From positions 1 to 64,000 of the forward strand of contig JAKEKT010000118.1 in NCBI GenBank assembly GCA_021495925.1: a DNA stretch of 64,000 bases, written 5' to 3'. Source of the stretch: Diplodia intermedia (taxonomy: Eukaryota; Ascomycota; Dothideomycetes; Botryosphaeriales; Botryosphaeriaceae). Position numbers and translations under genes: made by a program. Below the pieces are notes generated by a model. It did no database searches. It was not told the DNA's origin and saw nothing but the letters and a program-made list of their open reading frames with translations. Positions 44,934-57,719 of this stretch are shown here, one piece after another (position 1 is the first letter of the stretch; each line of letters opens with the position of its first letter).

Positions 44934-45701
44934 TATTACGAACTCTAGAATATAAGAACTTTATAACTCTAAGGGCTAAAAGCCCGCACGAAAGAAAGTA
45001 TCGTAGAGGCTAATAAGTCTTACGAGCGGTAGAGCCGTACGATTAGAAATCCCGCACGAAAAGAACGGGCGTAAGAAAACTTAGCGCCTACGAAACTAAG
45101 CTTAGATAGTAGCTAAAGCCCGTACGGGAAGAACGCCTATAAGAAACCTAGAAAGAGTAGAAGACTATACGTAATAGAAAGCCCGTAAAAGAAGTCGAAC
45201 CGTAAAGACTTAATAATCTAGTCGAATTATAGTTCTATAAGAAATACGAGATCTAGAAAGTAGAAAAGAAACGTAAAGGCGCGAACGTAAGTAAGATAGT
45301 AGTTACGTTCGCTTAGTAGCGACGAAGTTCGAAAGTCGAAATCTCGAAAGCTATTCGAAGCGCTAAGACTACGTAATAGACCTACTTAGATTTATATAGA
45401 TTTAAGCCTTAAAATCCACGATTCTTAAATTTATAAGAATTAGATCTAGATTATAACTAGCTTTTCTATAGTATATAGATATACTTTCTTAGCTAGCATC
45501 TTAATTCTTCGTAGTTAACTTAAAGTTCTAATTTAAACCCTATTAATTTAGAGGTAACCGGCTTACTATATATCGTATAATTACGTAATATCTTCTTATT
45601 TAATTATTATTATCTATCTCTTATCTCTCTAAGATAAATTCTTTAGTTTAATTCATCTACTAAGCGACTTCGAAGCTTAGTAGAAGAAGTCTACTATTAT
45701 A
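44934..45701 (+). repeat. 5' LTR of Gypsy A
   Basis: 768 bp, beginning TATTACGAAC and ending ACTATTATA. It matches the 3' LTR along its full length, differing mostly by C/T and G/A changes. Confidence 0.9.
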
Positions 45702-45949
45702 CTTTAACTATTATTCTTATAAGAGAAGATAGATAGTTAATACTTAAATAGAAAAGTATTTCTAGTATAGAAATTACTAATAAAGTAGTAATATAGACGT
45801 CTCTATAAGTAATAATTCTTAATAGCCTACGATAGTAGACCTATTCTAGATAATCTACGATATCTAGAATAGACTCGGATAGCTTTAGAACTAATTCTAC
45901 GAATAAAGCGAAGAGAATACTCGACTTAAGAGAAAGCTCGAAGCCTAAT

Positions 45950-48900
45950 AATACTAATCTACGTCTTTAATCGTGTCTACGAACACGATAACTAGAAGAC
46001 CTATAACGATACCCGCTATTATAGTTAAGGTCTCGAAACTCGATCTATATCGAGAAGATCGTAAGAAGACGTAGAAGTTTATTACTTAGCTTAATAACTA
46101 TATTTACTTCTTCTATAGATAGTTCGCTAGCGAATTAAAAAAGATACTCTACGTAAGTATCTTTCTACGCGACTTCGCGGAATAATAGTTCCGTCCGCAT
46201 AAACGAAAGTAATAAGAGAAGCTATTAGAGTAATAGAATAAAGTTACTATTAAGCTCTTCGATAGCTATTAAGCCTTTACTTAGGCCCTTAAGAAAGTAT
46301 TTACCGGCCTCGACGAAGCCCGTCTAGCTACTCGTATTCTAATAACTATTAAGTAAAAAGAATTCGTCTAGAAGTATATTATACGGTTCTAGAATACGGT
46401 CTATCTTATCGTAGAATAATACTTTAACGTAACCCTATAGACGTTTTACTACTAGGGCTTAAAAGAAGAAATTAAGAACGCTATAATCTACTATAATAGG
46501 TCTAAAAGTCTATTTACGCTCGTCGAACTAGTCTAGCTTATAGACCGACGACGTAACGAGCGATAGTTTAATAAAAAACCCTATAAAGCTAATAGCGTTC
46601 TACTACGGCGACTACGTTATACTTAGAAAGACGATAATACTATAGAATTAGATAACGTCTAGCGAGGCATCTTAATAGATAATAATAAGAATCGAGAATA
46701 GCATAATAAAAAGAGAAGACGTACGTAACGTAAAGAATAGATACTCTAATAGAGATCTCGATTCGAGAAGAGACTATATATTTACTACGGTAATAAATAG
46801 AATAGAACGTATCGCTATCTATAGAACTCTAAGAAGAAGGCACGTAATACTACGACTACTACTAGAAATAAACGAGAAGCTTAACGAGAGCTCTCGTTAA
46901 CGCTTAAGCTAGAAGAAGTCGACCTATTCGAAGAGATTAATAGGCGACGTAGAGTACTTAATATACTCGAATACGTTAGACTTAGTTAAACTACGTGTTA
47001 CGACGACGACTATATCGCTTATTAAAGTAATAAAGACGCTACGAAATAATATCTAAAGCCTTAGCGTGTTTAAGCCATCTAATATATCTAGACCTAGTAA
47101 GATATCGGCGAATTTATCGAGGCGCTACCTCGAAATAAGAACTTAGTAAATAGCGATACGGGTAAACTCTATAATAGTATTCTCGAATCTAGTAATACTA
47201 AAAACGAATACGATGCCGCTACGCTCGCCCGAATTATCGAATACCTTAAGTAATACGAAAGCGTGCATTAAACTAATAATATAACCTCTACTACGACTTA
47301 GACATCTACTATTAGACTAGATCTAGCCATCTAGTAATTTCGAGTCTAAGAAGAAAAGCTAGAAGAACGGCTATAGAATAGCTAATAGTAGTAAATCTAG
47401 AAGAAGTTACCCTATTAAATAGCGAATAAGATTAGCTAATAGCTTCGCGACGAGACACGTAATGCCTAGCGCGAGTAGAATCGTAAGAACCTAGTACGCT
47501 TAGCGAAACTACTTTAATAACGAGAAAACGTATTTATTAGACGCGATATCTTATATTAGCGTTTCTACTATAAGAATAACACCTCGCTCTATTACTACTA
47601 GATAAGGATAGAAACTCTATACTAGTAGAGATAACTTAACCGCGAAAGATAGACCTATTAGAAGGGCTCGATCCTTCGAATAAAATAACTAGATAATACC
47701 GCTATCGAAGACCTCGTCTAATCGAAAAACTAGATGGTCTTTCTCGCTAAAGACTCTAAAAGAGGCCGTTAGATAGGTTTCTTAACTAGATTACACGTAC
47801 ATTAAACGAAATTATATCTATCGAAATAGAACTCTTTAAACTACTATATCTATAGATAATCTTTTATAGTAAGAAGGCCTAGACTATAATCGATAGCGGC
47901 GTATAGAATACGTATATCGACTTATTCTTCGTCGTTAAATACTAGTTATATTAGTAAGAGAAAGATAAGCCTTATTCTCTCTAAACTATCGATAGATTAT
48001 CCGCGTAGTACGAAAAAGATTAGATAAGAATTAAAATAGGGCTAGCACTAATAACTATCGCTAACTATAAGAAAAGAATTAATCTAGACGTTATAAGAAT
48101 ACTAGGGCACGATATTATTCTAGAAATACTATAGCTAAAAATATATACACTATATATTAACTAGAGAACCGAAAAAATCATCTTTTCGAATAAGTAATAT
48201 ACTAAATATCTCGCCACCGTAAGAAGAATAAGCCCGACGCTAGAGGCTAGAGTAAGAGCTAGAAGCTAGAGCTAGAAGAGCTAGAGCTAGAGCTAAAAAC
48301 TAAAAGTCTAGAGCGTAGAGTAACGACTTAACGTAGAAGTAATTAGCTTCGTTAAGGTCTAGAAAATTTCTCTAGTAGTAATTAAGCGTATAAAGCGTAG
48401 AGACGATAAGATATATTATCTTTATCTATAACTAAGCGTAGAAATAAAATAACGTATTATTACGAAGATATAGACCTATTAAAGCTAGTTCGACGAAAGG
48501 TTATCTACTAGAAAAAAAGCCGATACCTACGATTCTAGAATAGACTACTACGAACCCCGTAGTTCTATCTCGAAGAGGCCTCTAGTAGAGAATAATAGTC
48601 TAAAGTTAGTTAAAGAAGACTATCTCTAGAGAATCTACGCGCGTTACGTAAACGTAGTAATATACGATTATTTAATCGAAGAAAAACCGATATCTAGAGA
48701 CTAGAAATAGAAGAGATACTACCGCGTACTCTATAGTACTCTATCTAATAGGCCTATCGAAGCTAGTTCGATATATAGTTATCTAACTAGAAAAAAGCTA
48801 ATACCTATAGATAATCTAGTAAGCGAGAAAATATAAGAGAAACTCGACGAGATAATAAGACCTAAAAGAAAAGTAATAACACTAGAAGAATAACCATCGC

Positions 48901-51900
48901 TATCTAAAATAGCATTCGTACTAAGAGAATTTTAGAAATTTACAAACCTCTACGAGAAACGAGAAAAAGAATTCTTACTAAAATATTAATTTTAGAATTA
49001 TAAGATATCTCTTATTCTAGAAACGTAGCCTACGTTTAAGCTAATATACTCGCTATTACGTATCGAGTTAGAGGCTTTAAGAGAATATATCGAAAAGAAT
49101 CTAGAACGTAAATATATACGGCCTTTATCTTTATCGGCCGGCTATCTTATTCTATTCGTTTTAAAGAAGAACGGCGAGCTCCGCCTCTATATTAATTATT
49201 AATAACTAAATAATATTACGATTAAAAACCGTTACTTCTTATTAAGAATTAACGAACTCTAAGATAAGTTCTAGACTATAAAGTACTTTACTAAGTTCGA
49301 CCTTCGCGAAGAATACTACTTAGTTCGTATTAAAGAAGGCGAAGAATAAAAGACCGTCTTCTAAACGCGGCTAGAATACTTTAAGTATACGATAATATTC
49401 TTTAGGCTAACTAACGCCTTAGCATTATTCTAGAGCCTAGTAAATAATACTCTACGCCCGTATTTAGACGTATTCTATACCGCGTACCTAGATAACATTA
49501 TTATCTACTCGAACATCTTAGAAGAACATCGAAAACATATTCGAAAGATACTACTTATACTTAAAGAAAAAGATCTACGAATCGCGCCTAAGAAGTATAA
49601 ATAAATTATATAGAAAATAGAGTTTCTAGAATTTATTATTACATCTAGATATATTAGCATAGACGAGAAAAAGCTAGATATAATTAGAGAATAGCTCGAA
49701 CTACGAACTATTAAGAAAGTATAATTCTTTCTTAGATTCGCTAACTTCTATCGTAAGTTTATTCTAAACTATACGAAGGTTACGAAGCCTCTTACTAGAC
49801 TTACTTATAAAGAGCATAGGTTTTAATAGAAAGAAGCGTAGTAGAAGATATTTAAGTCTCTTAAATAAATATTTTATAAAGCGCCTATTCTAGATATTTA
49901 TAATCTAGAGCTACCCGTTATTATAGAGACGAACGTATCGAACTACGCTATCGGCGCTTATATTAGCTAACTAGACGAGTAGAGTAAGCTCTATCCGATC
50001 GCGTACTATTCTAGAAAGATAACGCCTCTAAAGCTTAACTATAATATTTACGATAAGAAACTATTAGCTATCGTTACGGCTTTTAAAGAATAGAGATACT
50101 ATCTCGAAGAAGCTAAATATTAGATAATAGTTTACTACGATTATAAGAATCTTACGCACTTTACTACTACGAAGAAACTAACTTAACGATAAGTTAGATA
50201 GACTAAAGAACTAGCATTCTACGATATAAAGATTATCTATAGAAAGAAATTTAAGAACGCTCGCGCCGACGCGCTAAGTAGAAGAGCCGACTATATAGAA
50301 GAAAAGCTAGAATTATAACTAGTAGTACTAAGTAGATAGAAGAATAATAGTCTTATACCTACTAAAATATACGTATCTATTTTTAGAATTATCTAATTAT
50401 AGCTTAAGAAAGTACCCGATACCTCGCTTATTCTAATTAGGCTACTAGCTTCGGCGTATCGCCTAGAAGGTAACGCCTAGATAAAGAAGATTCGAGAAGC
50501 CTATAAGCATAATATAATAGTCTAGAAACTTAAAAACGTAGAAGACGATTCTCGCTTAATTAAAGACGTAGACGGCACTATTCTATATTTAGAATTAGTC
50601 TACGTTTCGATAAAGCTTCGAGAGAAAATCGTTAAGAACATCTATAAAGTACTAGCATACGATTATTAAGAAATAGATAAGACGATTAAGAGGATTACTA
50701 GAAATTACTACTTTTTAAGCCTACGAAGAATCGTTTAGCGAGTAGTTTCGTAGTATAACCTTTATATTCGAAGTAAGACCTCGAGACACGCGTTCTACGA
50801 CTTACTTTAGCTATTACTAGCCTCGAAAAGACCCTAGTAATTTATCTCGCTAGACTTTATTACGAATCTATTCTAATTAAAGAAACCCTTAACTAGCGTT
50901 CTATATAATTTAATTCTAGTTATCGTCGATCGGCTTACTAAGTACGCGTACTATCTACTATATCTTAAGACGATAAATGTAAAAGAACTCGCCTATACGT
51001 TTCTTAGAATAATTCTCGGCAACTACGGATTACTAGAAGAGCTTATATTAGATAGAGATCGGCTATTTATCTTTTAATTCTAGTAGACTTTTACCCGTTA
51101 GCTTAATTCTAAACATAAGTTATTAACTACGGCACACCCGCAAATAGACGATTAGATAAAACGAACTAACTAGACGCTCGAATAGTACCTTCGCTATTAT
51201 CTTAACTACGTATAAAATAACTAGGTCGAACTACTATTTCTTACTTAGTTCGCGTATAATAGCTTTAAAGCGTCTACGACTTAAGAATTATCGTTCTACG
51301 CTAACTACGAGTATAAGCTAATAGCTTACTAAGAACTAATACTAAGCGAATCTCTTATCTAGAAAGAAATTCTTAAAGTAGACTAGCTAAAGGCACTTTA
51401 TAAATAGCTTAGCCTTAACATCGAATATAACGGATTTTTAATGTCCCGCTACTATAATAGACGGTACTAGAAGGCATCAAAGCTAAAAGAGAGAGATAAA
51501 GTCTATCTTCTTAGAAAAAATATTAGAATAAGACGTTTAAATAATAAACTAGACTTTAAGAAGATAGAGCTATTTAAAATTAATAAATAGATTAGAAAGG
51601 TTAATTTTCGCCTTAAATTACTAGAAATAATACGAATACACTTAGTTTTTTACATCGCTCTTCTTAAATTAGCCCTAGAAAACGCTATAACAGTTTAATA
51701 AATAAAAGAAATAGTATTAGAAAATCTAGACGCCGATAAAAATTAAGATTAGATCGTAGAGAAGGTTCTTAATAGCGGCTATATTAACGGTTAGTTTAGA
51801 TACCTTCTATAATAGAAAGAAAACTAGAATAACATCTAGAAACTATTAGAAAACTATAACGGCTATAGAGAACTTATTATAGAATTCTATCGTTAAAACT
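45950..51900 (+). pseudogene. Gypsy A gag-pol remnant
   Basis: The disrupted frame encodes a gag region with a CCHC-like knuckle near 46,777 whose cysteine codons now read Tyr; an aspartic protease motif IDSG near 47,889; reverse transcriptase from about 49,050 with SAGYLILFVLKKNGELRLYI-like blocks and YLDN (expected YLDD) at 49,484; RNase H ending near 50,285 with ADALSRR; integrase about 50,620-51,300; and a chromodomain-like segment about 51,740-51,890. The order protease-RT-RNaseH-integrase is that of Ty3/Gypsy. The second catalytic Asp of the RT box is Asn, explained by TG to TA in GATGAC. Many internal TAG/TAA codons prevent expression. Confidence 0.85.
48232..48315 (+). repeat. GCTAGA hexamer-type tandem repeat in Gypsy A
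   Basis: Imperfect repeats of GCTAGA/GCTAGAG lie between the protease and the reverse transcriptase. The same tract occurs inverted in Gypsy B at about 61,262-61,345, so it belongs to the element and probably encoded a low-complexity linker. Confidence 0.75.
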
Positions 51901-52719
51901 CTAAACGCCCTATATTAATACCTCGCTCGAGAAGAAGACCTTAAAATCGAACGAAGATATAGTTCGTATTCGATTAATTAGCTTAGACGACTTTAACGGC
52001 GTAGTAGAACTTAGAGAACTAGTAGAACCTATATTAATATTAGCTAAGAACTCGCTACGTAAACGCTTTAGCGACCGCTTCTTCTTAGTATTTTTAGAGT
52101 TAACGACGGCTCTAGAACTCGTCTCTAGTTAATTTAATTCTTTTAACTTCTCTACTAATATCGCCTTAGAAGAAAGCATTAAAGCGGCCCGATAATAAAG
52201 AAGAGACCTTTATTTTTTAGCGCGATCTAGACGTACTATAAAAGTACGAAGCTCTTAATAAGCTTTTTTCTCGGTCTAATTAGCCTTTAATAAAGTCTAA
52301 CGAAGGCGTAAGACTAGAAAACACGTTAGCTCGAATATACTATACTTAGTAGATAATATATAGTTCGAATTATCTAAACTACTAGCATTATAGAACGCTT
52401 TATCTTAATAAGTATACTTATTATAACGAGAATATACTCTATCTATTAGATAAGAAATAAAAGAAGAGTTCTTCTTATTCTTCTTAAAGTTTATAAGAAG
52501 ATAAGAGAAGTAAGAAAGCGATATTTTAACGTCGTCGTAATTAATCTTATCTTCTAGAATAAGATGTTTAGCCCGCTAAGTAGAACGCTTACGTTTACGG
52601 AAATTAGTAGAAGATATAGTAGAAAAAGAACTTATAGAAAAAGAGAAAACCGCTAGAACGACGAAAGATATATATAAATAATAAATCTTCGGGTTAAAGA
52701 TTCTTAAGATAGAGGGTAG

Positions 52720-53487
52720 TATTACGAACCCTAGAATATAAGAGCTTTATAATCTTAAGAGCTAAAAGTCCGTATAAAAGAAAGTATCGTAGAGACTAAT
52801 AAGTCTTACGGGCGATAAAGCTATACGGTTAGAAATTTCGTACGAAAAGAATAGACGTAAGAAAACTTAGCGTCTACGAGACTAAGCTTAGATAGTAGCT
52901 AAAGCCCGTACGAAAAGAACGCCTATAAGAAATCTAGAAAGAGTAAAAGATCATACGTAATAAAAAGCCCGTAGAGAAAGTTAAACCGTAGAAACTCGAT
53001 AATCTAGTTAAATTATAGTCTCGTAAGAAATGCGGGATCTAGAAAGTAGAAAAGAAACGTAGAGACGCGAACGCGAGTAAGATAGTAGTTACGTCTACTT
53101 AGTAGCGACGAAGTTCGAAAGTTAAAATCTCGAAAGCTATTCGAAGCGCTAAGACCACGTAATAGATCTATTTAGATTTATATAGATCTAAGTCTTAAAA
53201 TCCACGATTCTTAAATTTATAAGAGTTAGATCTAGATTATAACTAGCTTTTCTATAGTATATAAATATACTCTCTTAGCTAGCATCTTAACCCTTCGTAG
53301 TTAACTTAAAGTTCTAATTTAAACTCTATTAATTTAGAGGTAATCGGCTTACTATATATTATATAATTACGTAATATCTTCTTATTTAATTATTATTATC
53401 TACCTCTTATCTCTCTAAGATAAACCCTTCGGTTTAATCCACCTACTAAGCAACTTCGAAGCTTAGTAAAAGAAGCCTACCGTTATA
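52720..53487 (+). repeat. 3' LTR of Gypsy A
   Basis: 768 bp, the same length as the 5' LTR, beginning TATTACGAAC and ending ACCGTTATA directly before the GCGTA target duplication. Confidence 0.9.
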
Positions 53488-56119
53488 GCGTAAGTCTAAG
53501 TTTAAGCTACTTAACTTATATAACTAAAAGAATTAAACGGGTAACGATTCTTAATATACTCTAGAACGCGTTCTATAATAGTAATTATTTAGAACGTAGG
53601 CTATAGTTACCGATAATTTTAATATTTATTACTTCTAGTAGGATTCGAAATCTTTCTTCTCGTCTAGCGCTAATCGACTAGTCGAATAGTTTAAAGAAAA
53701 TAATCTATCTCTCTTAAATAAAGAAGAAGAAGATATCTTCTATTATCTTTATTTAGAAAGAGAGACGATTATTAATCTTACGCTAGCTACGTTAGTTTTA
53801 GCTAATAGAATTACTAACTAGTAAACGATTACGGACTTTAATTTTAATTATAAGACGATTCTATTTAGTCTAAAACTAATAGACTATACGAGACCTTCTA
53901 CGATAGCTACTACCGCTAGATTTAATACGAAAAAGGCCGACTAGTCTAAGTTTTAGAAGGTCTTTAAATAATAGATAGAGACGATAGTATTCGAAGCTCT
54001 AAAAAGCTTAGAATTAAACTCTCTACTAAAAGATATCTCTAGAAACTTAATAGAGGGTTCGATCCGCTAAATACTCGCGTTAGATACTCTAGAGATAAGC
54101 CTTAACTAGACTATATCTATCGCGACGGACCTTTCTATTTTTCGATTAAAACTAGAAGCTCGATCTAAACCGTAGTAGTCGAATAAGCTTTTAGAAGAAC
54201 GAAGACGACTATAAAGAGAGACTAACGCTTTTAAATCTCTACGTATAAAAGAGAGTAAGCGAAGATACTTAAATAGTTAAAATATCTACTTTAAAGCGAT
54301 TAAGAGAGCTAAACGCGAATACTAAAATTTATTTCTAGAAAAAGAATTTCTTAAGACTATCTTTAAGACTATAGCTTATACTAAGTCTAGAACGTATGCT
54401 AGAATCTCTAAGATTAGCTATAATACGTATACGAGAAAACGTCTAGAAGATAGTTTTAAAAAAAATATTTAGCTCTTAAAAAGAGACTCTTTTTACCGTC
54501 TTCTTTTACCACTTCTTTTAACTAGTAAAGCTACGTTTCTAAACGCTAGAACTAGCCGAAGCTTAGTTTAAGAGAGATTAAGAATACGTACTCTACGTAA
54601 ATTAAAGAAAAAACGCCGAGACTAAACGCTATTATATAGAAAATTATTATCTATATATTTAGAGCGAAGTCTAGCGTCTTTAATAAGGTCTTTTCTACGC
54701 TATTCGTCTATAACTACTATCTAACGGGCTAGCGTACGGCTATTAAGGCAATCTTAAGTAAGAAAAAGAGCGATATCGTAAACTTAAAGTTTTATTATAT
54801 TATTTCTCTTCTTAATTACCTTAGAAAAGTACTAGAACGAATTATAGCTAAAAGACTAGACTATTTAGCGAAGATCTTTAATCTTCTTTACTATATCTAA
54901 ATTAGAGAAAGATTAAAGAAATCCGCGATTAATATTATAATACTTTTATTAAATAAAGTAGAGAAGAACCGCTATCTTAAACGTAAGACCTTCGTACTTT
55001 TTCTTAATATTAAAAGCGTCTTTAACTATATAGTCGAAGAATAACTTCTAGCTATAATAACTTAAATTAGTATGTCGATTAATTTACTCGCGTAAATAAA
55101 GTCGTTTATATTAATACGAATATTAAGCCTCGCGTTTAATAAAGAAGAAGAAGAGTTTAGTCTAATTAAGACGAATATCTTATAAGAAAGTTTAATCTTA
55201 TCTATTCTCTTCTTAATCTATTTTTAAGAGATATTTTTTATCTCTAAGACTTCTTTTCTCTCTTATATTAACGATATTACGATAATAGCTAGCTTAGATA
55301 GCTAGAAGAGTAATAAGAAGATATTAAAGAAAAAGACGAAAAGACTCTTTACGCGAGACTATAAAAACTATATTAAATTCGATCTTAAGAAGATAAAGCT
55401 TATATACTTCGTCCGCTCTTTTAAAGAGAACTTAGAACTTCGCTTAATCTCTATTATATTATCTACGAAGAATATAGTAGAATCTAAGAATTAGATTAAG
55501 TAGCTAGAAATCTACTTCGACTACGAATTTATCTTTAAGACGTACGTATCTAAAAGAATTAGCTAGACTCGTTCGACCTTTTATTATCTCTTTAAACTCG
55601 CTAACGTTAAGAGAGAACTCTTTTTCTACGTAGTTTACTAGCTTTATTTAGCTTACGTAACTATAGTTATAGACTACGACTTTAAAATCTACTAGAAAAA
55701 CTAAAGGCGGTTTACTTATTAATTAAGAGTTCTTTAAAATCTTATTCTATAAAAGATTCTAGAGGTTTTTAAAACCGCCCCTATAATTTCTCTAGAAATA
55801 GAGAGTAAAATTCTACTAGCGAATATTTATCTAAATAAGCGGTTACGAAAATACGCTCTTAGAATAAATTTACTCGAAGAATTCTATTCTCTTCGAATCG
55901 AACTAGAGAAGATAAACCTAGACTAATAAGAAATAGAAACGTCTATATAGTTAAAGAAAATTAAACTTCTTCTTAAAGAGTAATCTACTCTCTTAGAAGA
56001 AGTTAATCTCTTCTACTTTTCGTCGTAGACTATCGATCTTTTCTACGCGGCTACGGTTAGCCCTCTAAATAAAGAGAAGTAGGCTTCAACCTACGTACTT
56101 AATATTAAGAAGATACTCT

Positions 56120-56856
56120 TATAACGATAGGCTTCTTCTACTAAGCTTCGAAGTCGCTTAGTAGATGGATTAAACCAAGGGGTTTACCTTAAAGAGATAA
56201 GAGAGGGGTAATAATAATTAGACTAGAAAGTATTACGTAATTATATAATACATAGTAAGCCGATTACCTCTAAATTAATAGGGCTTAAATTAGAACTTTA
56301 AGTTAACCACGAAGGGTTAAGATGCTAGCTAAGAGAGTATATCTATATACTATAGAAAAGCTAGTTATAATCTAATATTTAGTAGTTTATTCGTACTAAG
56401 ACGAATAAACGTCTAAACTTAAGGGTTTAATAATTTAGAGTACTAAGTCTAACTAAACCTTAGAACTTTAAGAGTTAGATAAAACGTACGTAACGTCGAC
56501 GCTTTAGATAGCTTTCGGGTTTTCGACTTTCGGCTTCTATTACTTTTACGCGGACGTAACTACTAACTTACTTCTATTCGTATCTCTACGTCTATTTTCT
56601 ACTTTCTAGATTTCGTATTTCTTACGGGATTTTAATCTAGTAAGACTATATTTCTACGATTCTACTTTCTCTATAGGCTTTTTATTATATATAGTCTTCT
56701 ACTCTTTCTAGATTTCTATAGGCGTTCTTTTCGTGCGGGTTTTCTAGCCGTGCGACTCTATTACTCGTAAGGCTTATTAGCTCTTACGATACTTTTTTCC
56801 GTGCGGGCTTTTAGCTCTTAGAGTTATAAAGTCCTTATATCTTAGAATTTATAATA
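56120..56856 (-). repeat. 3' LTR of Gypsy B
   Basis: About 737 bp, opening on the plus strand with TATAACGATAGG. It is nearly identical over its first ~110 bp to the start of the second LTR at 63,886, with a handful of transitions, and more diverged from the LTRs of A. Confidence 0.85.
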
Positions 56857-56954
56857 CTACTTTCTATCTTAAGAATCTTCGACTCGAAGATTTACTAGTC
56901 GTATATATCTTTTAATTCTAGAGTAGTTTCTTTTTTTCTTCTATAAGCTCTATT

Positions 56955-57140
56955 ATGTCTTCTAAGCGTTTTCGCGACGAATCTTCTTATCGTGCGAAGT
57001 TATCTACCGCTACTACTCTTACTTTAATTACGCGTGCTTACTTTAATTACGTAGCTAACGGTCGCGTTTATCGCGTAGGTTCTCGTTCTTCTCGTTATAA
57101 AGAGTGCATTACGCGGGGTTTTAATATATATAATACTTAG
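56955..57140 (+). pseudogene. Accessory frame antisense to Gypsy B, Cys-rich domain remnant
   Basis: This 61-codon open frame is the only one with a start codon in the transposon block. It runs opposite to pol and lies between the chromodomain end and the 3' LTR of B. It reads MSSKRFRDESS then a segment with GRVYRVGSRSSRYKECI. The Tyr residues at spaced positions look like RIP-converted cysteines (TGT to TAT), which would restore several CxxC-like pairs. After the stop at 57,138 coding character continues in broken frames to about 57,700, including a charged coiled-coil-like stretch (EEDYLALERLATRDLVNLKN near 57,445). I recall, without a citation, Cys-pair plus coiled-coil proteins near fungal Gypsy elements; function unknown. 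Confidence 0.6.
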
Positions 57141-57719
57141 CGTTTTTCTATAGCGGCGAGTAAGTCTTTTTTCTTCTTTCTACTTTCTTTACTAATTAAC
57201 TAGTAAATCGTCTTCGCCGTTAGCAAGAGCGGATTCGAACTAAGAAGAAGACTAAGTATAATATTCTTTAGACTTTCTTAGAGAAGTTAAAGAAACTCTA
57301 GTAGTAAGTCGAGAAGCGTACTTAGTTAACTTCGGCTAAATTATCTCGACTTCGTAAGTAGCGCCGCTTACTTAAGAAACGAGGTCTTACTATTCTTAAC
57401 TAGGCTTTTATTATCGAGAACATTACTACTTTAAAAGAAGAAGATTATCTAGCGTTAGAGCGATTAGCTACTAGAGATCTCGTTAATCTTAAGAATACTA
57501 AGAAGAAGCGATTACTAAAGCGTTTATATAGCGATTTCTTAGCTAATATTAGTATAGGTTCTACTAGGTCTTCGAGTTTTACCGTGCCGTCGAAGTTATT
57601 CGAGTCGATTAATCGGGCGCGGACTATATCTTTATTCGACCTTAAGGCCTTCCTCTCTAGTGCGGTATCGATATAGGGCGCTTAGAATTTCGACGATAGA
57701 ATTCTATAATAAGATCTTT

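Larger units (their letters stand above)
44934..53487 (+). mobile_element. Ty3/Gypsy chromovirus-type retrotransposon A (8.55 kb)
   Basis: Two 768-bp LTRs (44,934-45,701 and 52,720-53,487) enclose a 7.0-kb body, flanked by a 5-bp duplication GCGTA (44,929-44,933 and 53,488-53,492). The LTRs now start TA and end TA, as expected from TG...CA after RIP. A purine tract (AGATAGAGGGTAG) lies directly before the 3' LTR. The insertion target is LINE X. Body content is gag, protease, reverse transcriptase, RNase H, integrase and a chromodomain-like tail, all inactivated. Confidence 0.93.
36126..56119 (+). mobile_element. Tad-like LINE X, split by nested insertions
   Basis: LINE X is present in three pieces: about 36,126-37,930, 44,446-44,933 and 53,493-56,119. 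Removing LINE Y rejoins piece 1 to piece 2, and removing Gypsy A rejoins piece 2 to piece 3, each time colinear with LINE Y. X covers the 5' region, ORF1, the endonuclease and most of the reverse transcriptase, and stops where Gypsy B begins. At 55,265-55,276 the reverse-transcriptase box reads YIND instead of YIDD, a loss of a catalytic aspartate. X is thus the oldest of the right-hand elements and the host for three later insertions. Confidence 0.85.

Noticed and set aside
57230..57255. GGATTCGAACT, resembling a reversed tRNA B box
   Set aside because: It lies within the accessory frame region of Gypsy B, with no A box or cloverleaf around it.
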